A stretch of DNA of 46,780 nucleotides from Gemella sp. (GTDB taxonomy: Bacteria > Bacillota > Bacilli > Staphylococcales > Gemellaceae), in NCBI GenBank assembly GCA_030529855.1, contig JAUMWC010000015.1, forward strand, positions 1-46,780, given 5' to 3'. Every line of letters starts with the position of its first letter. Positions within the stretch are counted from its first letter, which is position 1. Position numbers and translations under genes: made by a program. This document shows, piece after piece, positions 1 to 8,052 of this stretch. The notes beneath the pieces are model-generated. The model made no database searches. It was not told the DNA's origin and was given only the letters and a program-made list of their open reading frames with translations.

Positions 1-38
1 CAAAACCTTTGGTGTGGGTTCGATTCCTGCTATCCCTG
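1..38 (+). tRNA. tRNA 3' part, probably tRNA-Trp (5' end outside window)
   Basis: The window opens in an anticodon loop. It reads CA-AA, then the 3' anticodon strand, a T-arm with the GTTCGATTCC core (17-26 region), acceptor strand TATCCCT at 31-37 and discriminator G at 38. The loop fits anticodon CCA, and a G discriminator with this T-arm resembles Bacillus tRNA-Trp. CCA is not encoded after G38. The isotype is an inference because the first anticodon base and the D-arm are missing. Confidence 0.65.
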
Positions 39-42
39 TAGT

Positions 43-80
43 AAAGTAGTAAGATATTATTAGTCTTACTACTTTTTTTA
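43..80 (+). terminator. Intrinsic terminator after the tRNA
   Basis: A 12-bp perfect stem (43-54 with 64-75) is followed by a T-run. It separates the tRNA from the yybS operon. Confidence 0.85.
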
Positions 81-108
81 TTGTCTAGTAAATTGTTTTG
101 GAATAGGG

Positions 109-114
109 TATAAT
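109..114 (+). promoter_or_regulatory. -10 element for the yybS-gdpP operon
   Basis: A perfect TATAAT lies about 34 bases before the TTG start. No good -35 is visible at 17 bases, so only the -10 is called. Confidence 0.5.
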
Positions 115-147
115 AGAAATAATTACTATGTTGTTAGGAGGGATAAG

Positions 148-1143
148 TTGAAGGGAGAAGAGAAAAATTTTCAGAAAGAATTAGAGTTTGTTTTATCAAC
201 GAAAATTTTTTATAAGGAGCCTAGTGATAAGAAGGTTCTATTGTTTTCTTTTATGTATGTTCTTTCTACGTTTTTTGGTGCATATCTAGGTTTGTATTTT
301 ATGATAAGCATATTTACATTACCCTTGTTGATATATATTTTAGCTGCTAAAGGTAATAGTTACTTTTTTCCAGTAGCCACCTTATCAATATTTAGTACAT
401 ATATAGCGTCATCTCTGAGTGAAGTAGTATGGAATTTGATACATGTATTCTTAGCAATAGTGATTTATAAGGCTATAAAGTATAGATATTCAAAATTAAT
501 TATATTGATGGGGGTTGCATCATTTATATTTTTTGCATTAACTGTTTATATACATGTGCTATTTTCTACATCGATAGTAAACTATTCACCAATAGCAATA
601 CAGGGTATTATTGATAACTACATATCACAGGTTAGTAACTTACAACCTACGACAGATATTGATTTGCTTCTTGAAGCCTTTGAACAAATGAAGAGATATT
701 TCCCATCATTAATTTTTTTAGGTATAGTTGGATATTCTTTAGTACTTATAAATTATACAATGTCAATTTTATCTAAAGAAAAAGCTATTGTTCCAATTTT
801 TCCTAAGCTCAAATATATAGCTGTAGGACGAAATATGGCATATATATACATGTTATTAACAGTAGTTTTAATGCTAGTAGCAATATATGGAGTAGACTTG
901 TATAATCCATATTATTTATTCATAGATAATACTTACTCAATATTTAGATGGATCTTTGTATTCAATGGAATATGTACTGTATTTTTCTTTATAGAAGAAA
1001 AAGCCAAATCATCAAGTGGATTTCTTAAAATATTTACAGTCTTATCTGCTTATTTATTCTCAGGTCTATTTGATATCATAGGGCTTGTGGATTCATTGAC
1101 AAGATTGAGAGAAAGTTATTCTAGGATGAAAGGTGGGAAATAA
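148..1143 (+). CDS. yybS: YybS-family (DUF2232) polytopic membrane protein
   Basis: This is a 331-aa integral membrane protein with about eight hydrophobic segments: a cluster near residues 30-130, others near 190-210 and 225-330. No catalytic motif is visible. The family (DUF2232, B. subtilis YybS) typically sits directly upstream of gdpP, as here, and its function is not established. The start is TTG, supported by the Shine-Dalgarno AGGAGGG at 136-142 with 5 bases of spacing. The following gdpP GTG is only 2 bases past the stop, so the genes are translationally coupled. The family call rests on topology and gene order. Confidence 0.85.
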   Translation: MKGEEKNFQKELEFVLSTKIFYKEPSDKKVLLFSFMYVLSTFFGAYLGLYFMISIFTLPLLIYILAAKGNSYFFPVATLSIFSTYIASSLSEVVWNLIHVFLAIVIYKAIKYRYSKLIILMGVASFIFFALTVYIHVLFSTSIVNYSPIAIQGIIDNYISQVSNLQPTTDIDLLLEAFEQMKRYFPSLIFLGIVGYSLVLINYTMSILSKEKAIVPIFPKLKYIAVGRNMAYIYMLLTVVLMLVAIYGVDLYNPYYLFIDNTYSIFRWIFVFNGICTVFFFIEEKAKSSSGFLKIFTVLSAYLFSGLFDIIGLVDSLTRLRESYSRMKGGK

Positions 1144-1145
1144 GT

Positions 1146-3092
1146 GTGAAAAAAGATACATTATACATATTACTAGGTTCAATAATTTTAACAATAGGAG
1201 CTGTTATAATATTTTTAATAGATTCATTATCTTTATTGATTTATATTGCAGTTGCAGCTATTCTTATTATTCCAACATACTTGCATATAAAGAATATAAA
1301 ATTAAGTTCAGAAAAATATGTAACAGGTGTAACCCAAAAAATAAAGGATGCCAAAAATAAAGGAAATAATAAGTTTTCAATAGGGATAATAATTATAGAT
1401 ACAGATAAAAAGACAATAGAATGGGCTAATGATTATATATTTAATAATATGCAATTAGAAAAAATCATAGGTGAATCTATTGAAGAAGTCTTACCTGAAA
1501 TTCAAGAAGTATTTGATAATGAAAGTATGGAAGTTGAGATTGATATCAATGAAAGTAGATACTCTATAAAATACTTAAAAGAAGAAGGTTATATTTATTT
1601 CTTTGATGTAACTGAAAATATTAAACTTAGAGAAAAGTTAGAAAGTAGTAAACCAGCTTTAATGGTTATAAATATAGATAATCAAGAAGAAATCTATGAT
1701 TCATTAGATGATGAGAAAGCTGCAAAATTAGATTCTAATATATCAGAATTAATAACAGAGTGGGCTAAGAAAAATAATAGTTATATAAAGAGAATAGATG
1801 AAGATAGATACCTAGGTTTATTAACTGTAAAGAATCTATACCAAATAGAAAAAGAAAAATTCAATATTCTTGATGAAATAAGAAATTTAAAAGAAGTGTA
1901 TAATACACAAGTAACAATATCTATTGGTGTTGCAGCTGGTATTACTTATTTACCAGAACTTGGGGTGTTGGCTAAGAAGTCGCTAGATATAGCTCTAGGT
2001 CGTGGTGGAGATCAAGTTGCTGTAAAAGAAGATGATGAAGCAATTAGGTTCTATGGTGGAAAGACAAATCCACAAGAGCGAAGAACTAGGGTTAAAGCTA
2101 GGGTAATTTCTAATGCTTTATCTGAAATTATTAAAGATAGTGATAGAGTAATAGTTATGGGGCATAAAAATCCAGACTTTGATGCTATTGGATCATGTAT
2201 GGGTATATACGAGTTTGCTAAACTAAATGATAGAGAAGCCTATATTCTTTTAAATGAAGAAGATAAAGATGAAACTATTACTAAAGTAATGAAAGAAATA
2301 GATACTCATGAAAATCTTAAAAATTTATTTATTACAAACGAAGAAGTTGAAGAACTGATAACTCAAAAAACTACACTTATTGTTGTAGATACTTCGGCAC
2401 CTGAAAGAGTGTTAAATAAAAAACTTTTAGAAAAAGTTGAGAAAAAAGTAATAATAGACCACCATAGACGTGGAGAAGAAATAATTGAAAATCCACTATT
2501 AACATATATCGAACCTTATGCATCATCAGCATCAGAACTTATTTCAGAATTATTAGCCTATGAAACAAAAGGTAATAAAATGGAAACAGTATCAGCAACG
2601 ATAATGCTGGGTGGAATAGTAGTAGATTCTCAAAACTTTACTTTAAGAACAGGGTCTAGAACTTTTGACGCAGCAGCTTATTTACGAAGTCAGGGTGCAG
2701 ATCCAGTAAAAATTAAAAATATTTTAAAAGAGCCACTAGAAAACTTCTTAACAAGAGTTGAAATAATAAACAATGCTTATAAAATTTCTGATGACATAAT
2801 GATAGCAGCGGCTCCAAATGAAAAAATATACAATAACGTGCTATTAGCACAGAGTGCAGATTCATTACTATCAGTAAAAGGAATAGAAGCAAGTTTTGTA
2901 GTAGGTAAATTAAGTGATAATACAGTTGGAATATCAGCAAGATCACTAGGAAATCTAAATGTACAATTAATTATGGAAGACTTAGGCGGTGGTGGACATC
3001 TTACTAACGCAGCAAGTCAGATAGAAAGTGACGATGTATATAAAGTCAGAGATACATTAATAGAAATTATAAAAGAAAAAATTAATTCATAG
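1146..3092 (+). CDS. gdpP: Cyclic-di-AMP phosphodiesterase GdpP
   Basis: This membrane-anchored enzyme hydrolyses c-di-AMP to pApA and so affects cell-wall and potassium homeostasis. The 648 aa show the full family layout: two N-terminal TM helices (about 7-50), a PAS-like region (about 75-155), a degenerate GGDEF domain (about 170-300, retaining RGGDQ) and a DHH/DHHA1 module. Metal ligands are intact: HKNPDFD at 340-346, DHH at 438-440, and the C-terminal GGGGH at 614-618. The start is GTG with AAAGGTGGG about 8 bases upstream, inside the end of yybS. The yybS-gdpP-rplI-dnaB order matches B. subtilis. Nothing suggests a loss-of-function lesion. Confidence 0.97.
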   Translation: MKKDTLYILLGSIILTIGAVIIFLIDSLSLLIYIAVAAILIIPTYLHIKNIKLSSEKYVTGVTQKIKDAKNKGNNKFSIGIIIIDTDKKTIEWANDYIFNNMQLEKIIGESIEEVLPEIQEVFDNESMEVEIDINESRYSIKYLKEEGYIYFFDVTENIKLREKLESSKPALMVINIDNQEEIYDSLDDEKAAKLDSNISELITEWAKKNNSYIKRIDEDRYLGLLTVKNLYQIEKEKFNILDEIRNLKEVYNTQVTISIGVAAGITYLPELGVLAKKSLDIALGRGGDQVAVKEDDEAIRFYGGKTNPQERRTRVKARVISNALSEIIKDSDRVIVMGHKNPDFDAIGSCMGIYEFAKLNDREAYILLNEEDKDETITKVMKEIDTHENLKNLFITNEEVEELITQKTTLIVVDTSAPERVLNKKLLEKVEKKVIIDHHRRGEEIIENPLLTYIEPYASSASELISELLAYETKGNKMETVSATIMLGGIVVDSQNFTLRTGSRTFDAAAYLRSQGADPVKIKNILKEPLENFLTRVEIINNAYKISDDIMIAAAPNEKIYNNVLLAQSADSLLSVKGIEASFVVGKLSDNTVGISARSLGNLNVQLIMEDLGGGGHLTNAASQIESDDVYKVRDTLIEIIKEKINS

Positions 3093-3102
3093 GAGAAGAA
3101 AA

Positions 3103-3549
3103 ATGAAAGTTATATTTTTAGAAGACGTAAAAGGAAAAGGAAAAAAAGGGGAAACTAAGGAAGTAGCAGCAGGATACGCTAAATTCCTATTAACTAATAA
3201 GAAAGCAGTAGAAGCTACACCAGCTAACTTAGCAGCTTTAAAAGGACAAGAAAAACGTAAAGAAAAAGATAAAGCAGAAGAATTAGCAACTGCAGAAAAA
3301 CTAGCAGAGCAATTAAAAGATAAAGAAGTTAAAATTGCAGTTAAAGCTGGAGAAGGTGGTCGTTTATTTGGAGCAGTATCATCTAAACAAGTAGTGGAAG
3401 AATTAAGAAAACAACACGATATTAAAGTAGATAAGAAAAAAGTAGATTTACCAAATGGAATCCATGCTTTAGGATATACAAATGTAAAAATCAAATTACA
3501 TTCTAAAGTAGAAGGTGTAATCAAAGTTCACTTAGTAGAACAAAAATAA
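3103..3549 (+). CDS. rplI: 50S ribosomal protein bL9
   Basis: The 148-aa protein has the typical bL9 N-terminal domain ([16 protein letters not shown], the G-K-rich loop, YAKFLL), a long charged connecting helix (about 45-78) and a C-terminal domain with FGAVSSKQV. bL9 binds 23S rRNA near the L1 stalk. It lies 10 bases after gdpP, with a GGAG Shine-Dalgarno just after the gdpP stop. Arg codons are mostly CGT here, as expected for a highly expressed gene. A long antisense ORF on the other strand is a shadow of this repetitive Lys/Ala coding sequence. Confidence 0.98.
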   Translation: MKVIFLEDVKGKGKKGETKEVAAGYAKFLLTNKKAVEATPANLAALKGQEKRKEKDKAEELATAEKLAEQLKDKEVKIAVKAGEGGRLFGAVSSKQVVEELRKQHDIKVDKKKVDLPNGIHALGYTNVKIKLHSKVEGVIKVHLVEQK

Positions 3550-3579
3550 TTATAAAATATAAAAGCAAGGGGGATTAGT

Positions 3580-4944
3580 ATGCAAAGAGAATATGAAGTA
3601 GTACTTCAAGCAGAACAGTCTGTTTTAGGAGCATTAATGATGGATCCTGAAAGACTAGTAGAAATACGTGGGATTCTGGATGAAGAAGATTTTCTTGATG
3701 AAAAAAATAAAACTATATATGGAGCTATTATAAAACTTAGTGATGAAGATAATGCAATAGATCCAACTACTATCTTTAATGAAGTAGGTACTAATCCTGC
3801 CTTTAATAGCATAGATGCAGCAGCTTATATTGTAAATATATATGAAGTTACACCAACATCAAGAAATGCAGCCCACTATGCTAATATCGTAAAGAAAAAC
3901 TCTATTTATAGGGAAGTAAAAGACATATTAGTAAGTAATATGCAAAAAATGAATTCTGGTGCTGGGGATTTAGATCACATTACCGCAGAAGTAACAACAA
4001 AAATTGAAGCGGCAATCGAAAGAAACAAAGTTTCAGAATTCAAAAATATAAAAGATGTAACCCAGGAAGTATGGGATGCAGTGATGGCGAAAAAAGAAGG
4101 GAAAGTTAATAATAACTCTATTCCAACAGGTTTCTCATCGCTAGATGCATTGCTGCATGGTTTTACAAGGGGAGACTTAGTAATACTTGCAGCCCGTCCA
4201 TCTATGGGTAAAACAGCCTTTGCCCTAAACATAGCACTGAATGTCGCAGGAAGACCAAAAGAAGATGCTGAAGATAAAAAAACAGTTGCTATATTCTCTC
4301 TGGAGATGGGTGCAGATCAATTAGTAAATCGTATGATATGTAGTGAAGGATTAGTTGATTCTGAAAAATTAAGAACAGGTAATTTGAATAACGATGATAT
4401 GTATAGATTTGAAAACGGGATAAATTTCTTGAGACAAAAAAATATTTTTATAGAAGACTCTGCCTTTATAAAAGTAAATGAAGTAAAAGCAAAATGTAAG
4501 AAACTTAAAAGAGAAGAAGGTTTAGACCTTATCGTTATTGATTATCTTCAACTATTACAAGGATCAAGAAGAACGGATAATAGACAACAAGAAGTATCAG
4601 AAATATCTCGAAGCCTTAAGCAAATGGCCCGTGAATTAGATTGTCCAGTAGTAGCCCTATCACAGCTATCCCGTAGTGTTGAATCAAGGCAAGATAAAAG
4701 ACCTATGATGAGTGACCTTAGGGAATCTGGATCTATTGAGCAAGATGCAGACATAGTAGCCTTCTTATATAGAGATGACTACTATAACAGAGAAGAAGAT
4801 GAAGATAATCCTATGGCAAACAAAGATGTTACTACAATCGAAGTAATAGTTGCTAAACATAGGGCAGGACAAACAGGAGATGCAGAATTAGCCTTCCTAA
4901 AAAAACATAATAAATTCGTATCTAAACAACAAGGAGCATTTTAA
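3580..4944 (+). CDS. dnaB: Replicative DNA helicase (DnaB family)
   Basis: This is the hexameric 5'-3' helicase of the replication fork (called DnaC in B. subtilis). At 454 aa it is of family length. It has the N-terminal DnaB domain (about 5-105), a linker, and a RecA-like ATPase domain with Walker A ARPSMGKT (205-212), Walker B-like LDLIVIDYLQLL, and the C-terminal DLRESGSIEQDAD and KHRAGQTG motifs. The start ATG follows the Shine-Dalgarno AGGGGG. It is the fourth gene of the yybS-gdpP-rplI-dnaB block; sppA starts 2 bases after its stop. Confidence 0.97.
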   Translation: MQREYEVVLQAEQSVLGALMMDPERLVEIRGILDEEDFLDEKNKTIYGAIIKLSDEDNAIDPTTIFNEVGTNPAFNSIDAAAYIVNIYEVTPTSRNAAHYANIVKKNSIYREVKDILVSNMQKMNSGAGDLDHITAEVTTKIEAAIERNKVSEFKNIKDVTQEVWDAVMAKKEGKVNNNSIPTGFSSLDALLHGFTRGDLVILAARPSMGKTAFALNIALNVAGRPKEDAEDKKTVAIFSLEMGADQLVNRMICSEGLVDSEKLRTGNLNNDDMYRFENGINFLRQKNIFIEDSAFIKVNEVKAKCKKLKREEGLDLIVIDYLQLLQGSRRTDNRQQEVSEISRSLKQMARELDCPVVALSQLSRSVESRQDKRPMMSDLRESGSIEQDADIVAFLYRDDYYNREEDEDNPMANKDVTTIEVIVAKHRAGQTGDAELAFLKKHNKFVSKQQGAF

Positions 4945-4946
4945 TT

Positions 4947-5930
4947 ATGAAGAGAAATAAAAAAAGATTAGTTGCTACGGGAGTAGCAGGGTTTATATTA
5001 GTATTTTCATTTATATTTAATGGTAACGATAAATCATCAGTAAATAAAGATGAGAATGCTGCAAGTTCATTTCAATCAGTAGAATCACTTATAAATGGTG
5101 AAGTAAAAGCTACTAAAAAAGTATTAAAAACTGGAGATTCATCACAAGTAATTCAAAAGATAAGTATTAAAGATGAGATTGGTGCAGCTATGATAGATAA
5201 AGAATCTGATTCTTCAGTATTAAACCAAATCAAAAAAGCCAAAGAAGATTCAAATGTAAAAGCAATTTTACTAGCAGTAGACTCTCCAGGTGGAGGAGTA
5301 TATGAATCAAGAGAAATCTATGAAGCATTGAAAAATTCTGGTAAAGATGTATATGTAACTATGGAAAGTCAAGCAGCATCAGGTGGTTACTATGTAGCCA
5401 TGGCAGGTAAGAAAATATTTGCCCATCAAGAAACTATCACAGGATCTCTTGGAGTCATAAGAGCAGGAGTAACAGCTCAAGAATTCTTTAATAAAAATGG
5501 AATAAAAGCTCAAATTATACGTTCAGGAGATCAAAAAGCAGTAGGTGGACCATTTGAAGAATTAAATGAAGAGGCAATAAAAATTTATGAAGATATAAAT
5601 ACAGAAGTGTTCAATAGATTTATTGATGTAATTGCTGAAGGTCGTAATATGAGTAAAGATGATGTTAGAAAATTAGCTGATGGAAGAATATACACAGCTA
5701 ATCAAGCATTAGGTCATAAACTAATTGATAAGATTGCTAGTGAAGAAGATATGATTAACGAAATTAAGAATGAAAAAGGACTATCTAACCCACAAGTTAT
5801 TGAATACAAGGGCCCAGCTTCATCTACTAATTTCTTAAATTCATTTGTTTCAGAAACAGCTAAAGCAATTAGTAAAGAAGTAACTAAAGCTGCAACATCA
5901 TCAAATTTTGAGATGAAATACTTAGGATAG
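4947..5930 (+). CDS. sppA: Signal peptide peptidase SppA (S49 family)
   Basis: A membrane-anchored serine protease that degrades cleaved signal peptides. The 327 aa have one N-terminal TM helix (about 9-24). The S49 core carries Ser145 in the ASGGYY motif and Lys197 in SGDQKAVGGPF. The 52-residue separation equals that of the B. subtilis SppA Ser/Lys dyad. VDSPGG, ITGSLGV and the DGRIYT motif are also present. It starts 2 bases after dnaB with no strong Shine-Dalgarno of its own (AAGGAGC lies inside the dnaB end), suggesting coupling. The RDD protein follows, as in B. subtilis yteI-yteJ. Confidence 0.93.
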   Translation: MKRNKKRLVATGVAGFILVFSFIFNGNDKSSVNKDENAASSFQSVESLINGEVKATKKVLKTGDSSQVIQKISIKDEIGAAMIDKESDSSVLNQIKKAKEDSNVKAILLAVDSPGGGVYESREIYEALKNSGKDVYVTMESQAASGGYYVAMAGKKIFAHQETITGSLGVIRAGVTAQEFFNKNGIKAQIIRSGDQKAVGGPFEELNEEAIKIYEDINTEVFNRFIDVIAEGRNMSKDDVRKLADGRIYTANQALGHKLIDKIASEEDMINEIKNEKGLSNPQVIEYKGPASSTNFLNSFVSETAKAISKEVTKAATSSNFEMKYLG

Positions 5931-5940
5931 AGGTGATCTT

Positions 5941-6585
5941 ATGGAAGAGAAAAAAGATTTAACTCTTGAACAAGTAAAAGAAAATATTACCGAAGAAACT
6001 AAACCTGTTATTGAAAAAATAGAAGAAAAGGAAGAAACATCTTCAAATGTTAAGTTAGAAGAAATCAAGCAAGAAATTCCTAAAGTAGAAGAGAAGAAAA
6101 TAATAACAAGTCTAGAGGACTATAAGTTACTTGCTAAAAACTTTTATGCTGGATTTGGTAGAAGATGGCTTGCTTATATAGTAGACTTACTAGTAGTAGG
6201 AGCTCTATCTAGTTTGTTCTCACTTGCAACATTTGGTTTATTTGAGACTAGATCACTACCAGTGGTAGATGTTAGCCTAGCTACGATATTAGTATACTTA
6301 CTTTACTTTGCCATTATGACTTATAAATATAGTCAAACATTAGGTAAGATGATATTAGGAATTAAAGTAGAAACTAACACGGGAATAAGATTGGGGTTAA
6401 CAGATATCTTCTTCAGAGAAATTGTAGGAAGATTTATAAATACAGCTACATTCAATCTACCTTACTTAGTAATCTTCTTTAATAGTAAGAAAAAAGGGCT
6501 ACATGATTATATAGCAGATACAGTAGTCGTTAAAGAAGAATATACTGAACTAAGAAGAAAAGTAAATGAATCATTAAGAAATTAA
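5941..6585 (+). CDS. RDD-family membrane protein
   Basis: This 214-aa protein begins with a highly charged Glu/Lys-rich cytoplasmic region (about 1-60), followed by an RDD domain of about 130 aa with three hydrophobic segments. Signature residues are visible in FGRRWLAYIVDLLV (Arg and Asp of the first helix), FREIVGRF, and the closing GLHDYIADTVVV. RDD proteins are of mixed or unknown function; some Gram-positive members affect ion homeostasis. Its place 10 bases after sppA matches yteJ in B. subtilis. The acidic N-terminal extension is longer than the core domain needs. Confidence 0.85.
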   Translation: MEEKKDLTLEQVKENITEETKPVIEKIEEKEETSSNVKLEEIKQEIPKVEEKKIITSLEDYKLLAKNFYAGFGRRWLAYIVDLLVVGALSSLFSLATFGLFETRSLPVVDVSLATILVYLLYFAIMTYKYSQTLGKMILGIKVETNTGIRLGLTDIFFREIVGRFINTATFNLPYLVIFFNSKKKGLHDYIADTVVVKEEYTELRRKVNESLRN

Positions 6586-6591
6586 TAGAAG

Positions 6592-6620
6592 AGAGATAGA
6601 TTAGATTCTATCTCTTTTTG
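6592..6620 (+). terminator. Intrinsic terminator after the RDD gene
   Basis: A 9-bp stem (6592-6600 with 6607-6615) is followed by a T-rich run. It ends the long housekeeping operon. Confidence 0.85.
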
Positions 6621-6630
6621 TTTTGTCAAT

Positions 6631-6659
6631 TTGTTTTTATTATCTATATATAGTATAAT
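6631..6659 (+). promoter_or_regulatory. Promoter of the YtxK-type methyltransferase gene
   Basis: TTGTTT (6631-6636), a 17-base spacer, then TATAAT (6654-6659). Confidence 0.7.
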
Positions 6660-6688
6660 TTTAAAGAATATATTATAGGAGATAAGTA

Positions 6689-7597
6689 ATGTCAAAAATA
6701 GAAGAACTATTTCATAATATAGATAAGAAAGTTGAAGAGTTATACAAAGAAGAAGATTCGAATTATCTAACAGCTTTAGCAAAATACCTTAGTTTAGAAG
6801 ATGATCAAGATTATTTTTCAATAGTAGATGGATACTCTAAAGAAGAAATAAGAAAAACATATCAATTTTTATTGTTAAAGGCAATTAAAGAGCTAGGGGA
6901 TGTGAACTACGGTATGACACCGGAAGTAATCGCATTTTATATGTCATCACTAGCAAAGGCAGTCTTAAAAGATAAGAAAGCAGATGTAACAGACCTAGCA
7001 AGTGGAAGTGGAAATATTATACTATCACTAATGAACCAATTAGAAAAAGAGTCTACTTATACATCTGTAGAAATAGATAGTGATTATGTATTACTTCAAA
7101 GTAATATGTATAACCTACTAGAAGAAGAAGTAACCATCTACAGACAAGATGCTTTAAAAGATATAAACATACCACTACAAGATTTAGTAGTAGCAGATGT
7201 TCCTTATGCATATTATGTAGATGATAATAATGCAATGAACTATAAATTATGTGCAAGTGAAGGTCATAGTTTAAACTCATTCTTATTTTTAGAACAAGCT
7301 ACAAGATACTTGAAAGAAGATGGTTTAGCAGTTTTACTGATGCCAAAAGAAATAATGAATTTAGATGAAAAAATAAAAAAATTCATAGCTGAAGAGATTA
7401 ACTTCAATGCTTTTATTACATTACCAGAAGAAATGTTTAAAAATAGCAAACAAGAAAAGGTAATCCTAATAGCAAGTAAGAAAAACAATAAGGTATTACC
7501 AAGGCAAGTATTTTTGGGGCATATATCAAGTTTCCAAAGTAAATCAGCCTATACCAATTTATTAGATAGTTTTAATGAATGGTTGGAGTCAAAATAA
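6689..7597 (+). CDS. Class I SAM-dependent methyltransferase, YtxK family (N6-adenine DNA-methylase-like)
   Basis: At 302 aa the protein resembles the N6_Mtase-fold YtxK family. It has an N-terminal helical domain, YGMTPEVIAFYMSSLAK, the SAM-binding motif DLASGSGNIILSLM, VEIDSDYVLLQSNMYNL, and DVPYAYYVDD in the position of the catalytic NPPY. The first Asn of NPPY is replaced by Asp, as in YtxK-type proteins, so DNA methylation activity is doubtful and the substrate is unknown. There is no adjacent restriction or specificity subunit. It has its own promoter, and the Shine-Dalgarno is ATAGGAG. Confidence 0.8.
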   Translation: MSKIEELFHNIDKKVEELYKEEDSNYLTALAKYLSLEDDQDYFSIVDGYSKEEIRKTYQFLLLKAIKELGDVNYGMTPEVIAFYMSSLAKAVLKDKKADVTDLASGSGNIILSLMNQLEKESTYTSVEIDSDYVLLQSNMYNLLEEEVTIYRQDALKDINIPLQDLVVADVPYAYYVDDNNAMNYKLCASEGHSLNSFLFLEQATRYLKEDGLAVLLMPKEIMNLDEKIKKFIAEEINFNAFITLPEEMFKNSKQEKVILIASKKNNKVLPRQVFLGHISSFQSKSAYTNLLDSFNEWLESK

Positions 7598-7625
7598 GGA
7601 TATTACTTTATTTTTACTTAAATTG

Positions 7626-7634
7626 TGATATAAT
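7626..7634 (+). promoter_or_regulatory. Extended -10 promoter of the 63-aa protein gene
   Basis: TGATATAAT is an extended -10 (TGn plus perfect TATAAT). The -35 is weak. Confidence 0.65.
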
Positions 7635-7664
7635 TAGATTATAATAAAATTTAGGAGAAAAGAC

Positions 7665-7856
7665 ATGTCATTATTTGATAACTTAAAAGACACATTAACA
7701 GAAAAAGCTGGAGAAATGATCAGCGAGAAAGTAGCTGGAGTATTACCAGAAGGAATGGGTGATGGAGTATCTGAGCAAATCAACAACGTTATCGGTGGTT
7801 TCTTAGGTGGAGATGCTGAAGAAGCAGGAACTGAAGAAGTAGCAAGCGAAGAATAA
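7665..7856 (+). CDS. Small acidic protein of unknown function (63 aa)
   Basis: I do not recognise this gene. It has a good Shine-Dalgarno (TTAGGAG), its own extended -10 promoter and its own strong terminator, so it is a real monocistronic unit. The N-terminal half is amphipathic helix-like (SLFDNLKDTLTEKAGEMISE). The middle is Gly-rich (VLPEGMGDG, NNVIGGFLGGD) and the C-terminus is very acidic (a run of Glu/Ala). There is no signal peptide or TM helix. Clean codon use with AAC, ATC and GGT suggests good expression. Confidence 0.8.
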   Translation: MSLFDNLKDTLTEKAGEMISEKVAGVLPEGMGDGVSEQINNVIGGFLGGDAEEAGTEEVASEE

Positions 7857-7865
7857 TTTCAATTT

Positions 7866-7895
7866 AGAACTAGTGTTACACTAGTTCTTTTTTTA
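7866..7895 (+). terminator. Intrinsic terminator after the 63-aa protein gene
   Basis: A near-perfect 10-11-bp stem (7866-7876 with 7878-7888) with a minimal loop is followed by seven or more T. Confidence 0.9.
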
Positions 7896-7948
7896 TTTCA
7901 AAAATATTACGAGGCATTTAAGAGAGTATTAAGAGTCATCAAAAAGTA

Positions 7949-7976
7949 TTGCTATATATTTTTTTGCCTTTATAAT
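7949..7976 (+). promoter_or_regulatory. Promoter of the secreted repeat protein gene
   Basis: TTGCTA (7949-7954), a 16-base spacer, then TATAAT (7971-7976). This leaves a leader of about 70 bases with no recognised structure. Confidence 0.6.
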
Positions 7977-8052
7977 GGAATTATGGGTTTATCAAAAAGA
8001 CCTAAAAATTTTTGAAGTCATAATTAAATAAACCAAAGGAGATTAAATTATA

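Noticed and set aside
2713..2946. Short antisense ORFs inside gdpP, dnaB, the methyltransferase and other genes
   Set aside because: All are out-of-frame shadows of well-supported genes, without ribosome sites or recognisable motifs.
3087..3524. 145-codon ORF antisense to rplI
   Set aside because: It is a shadow of the Lys/Ala/Glu-rich bL9 coding sequence, with no ribosome site and no family resemblance.
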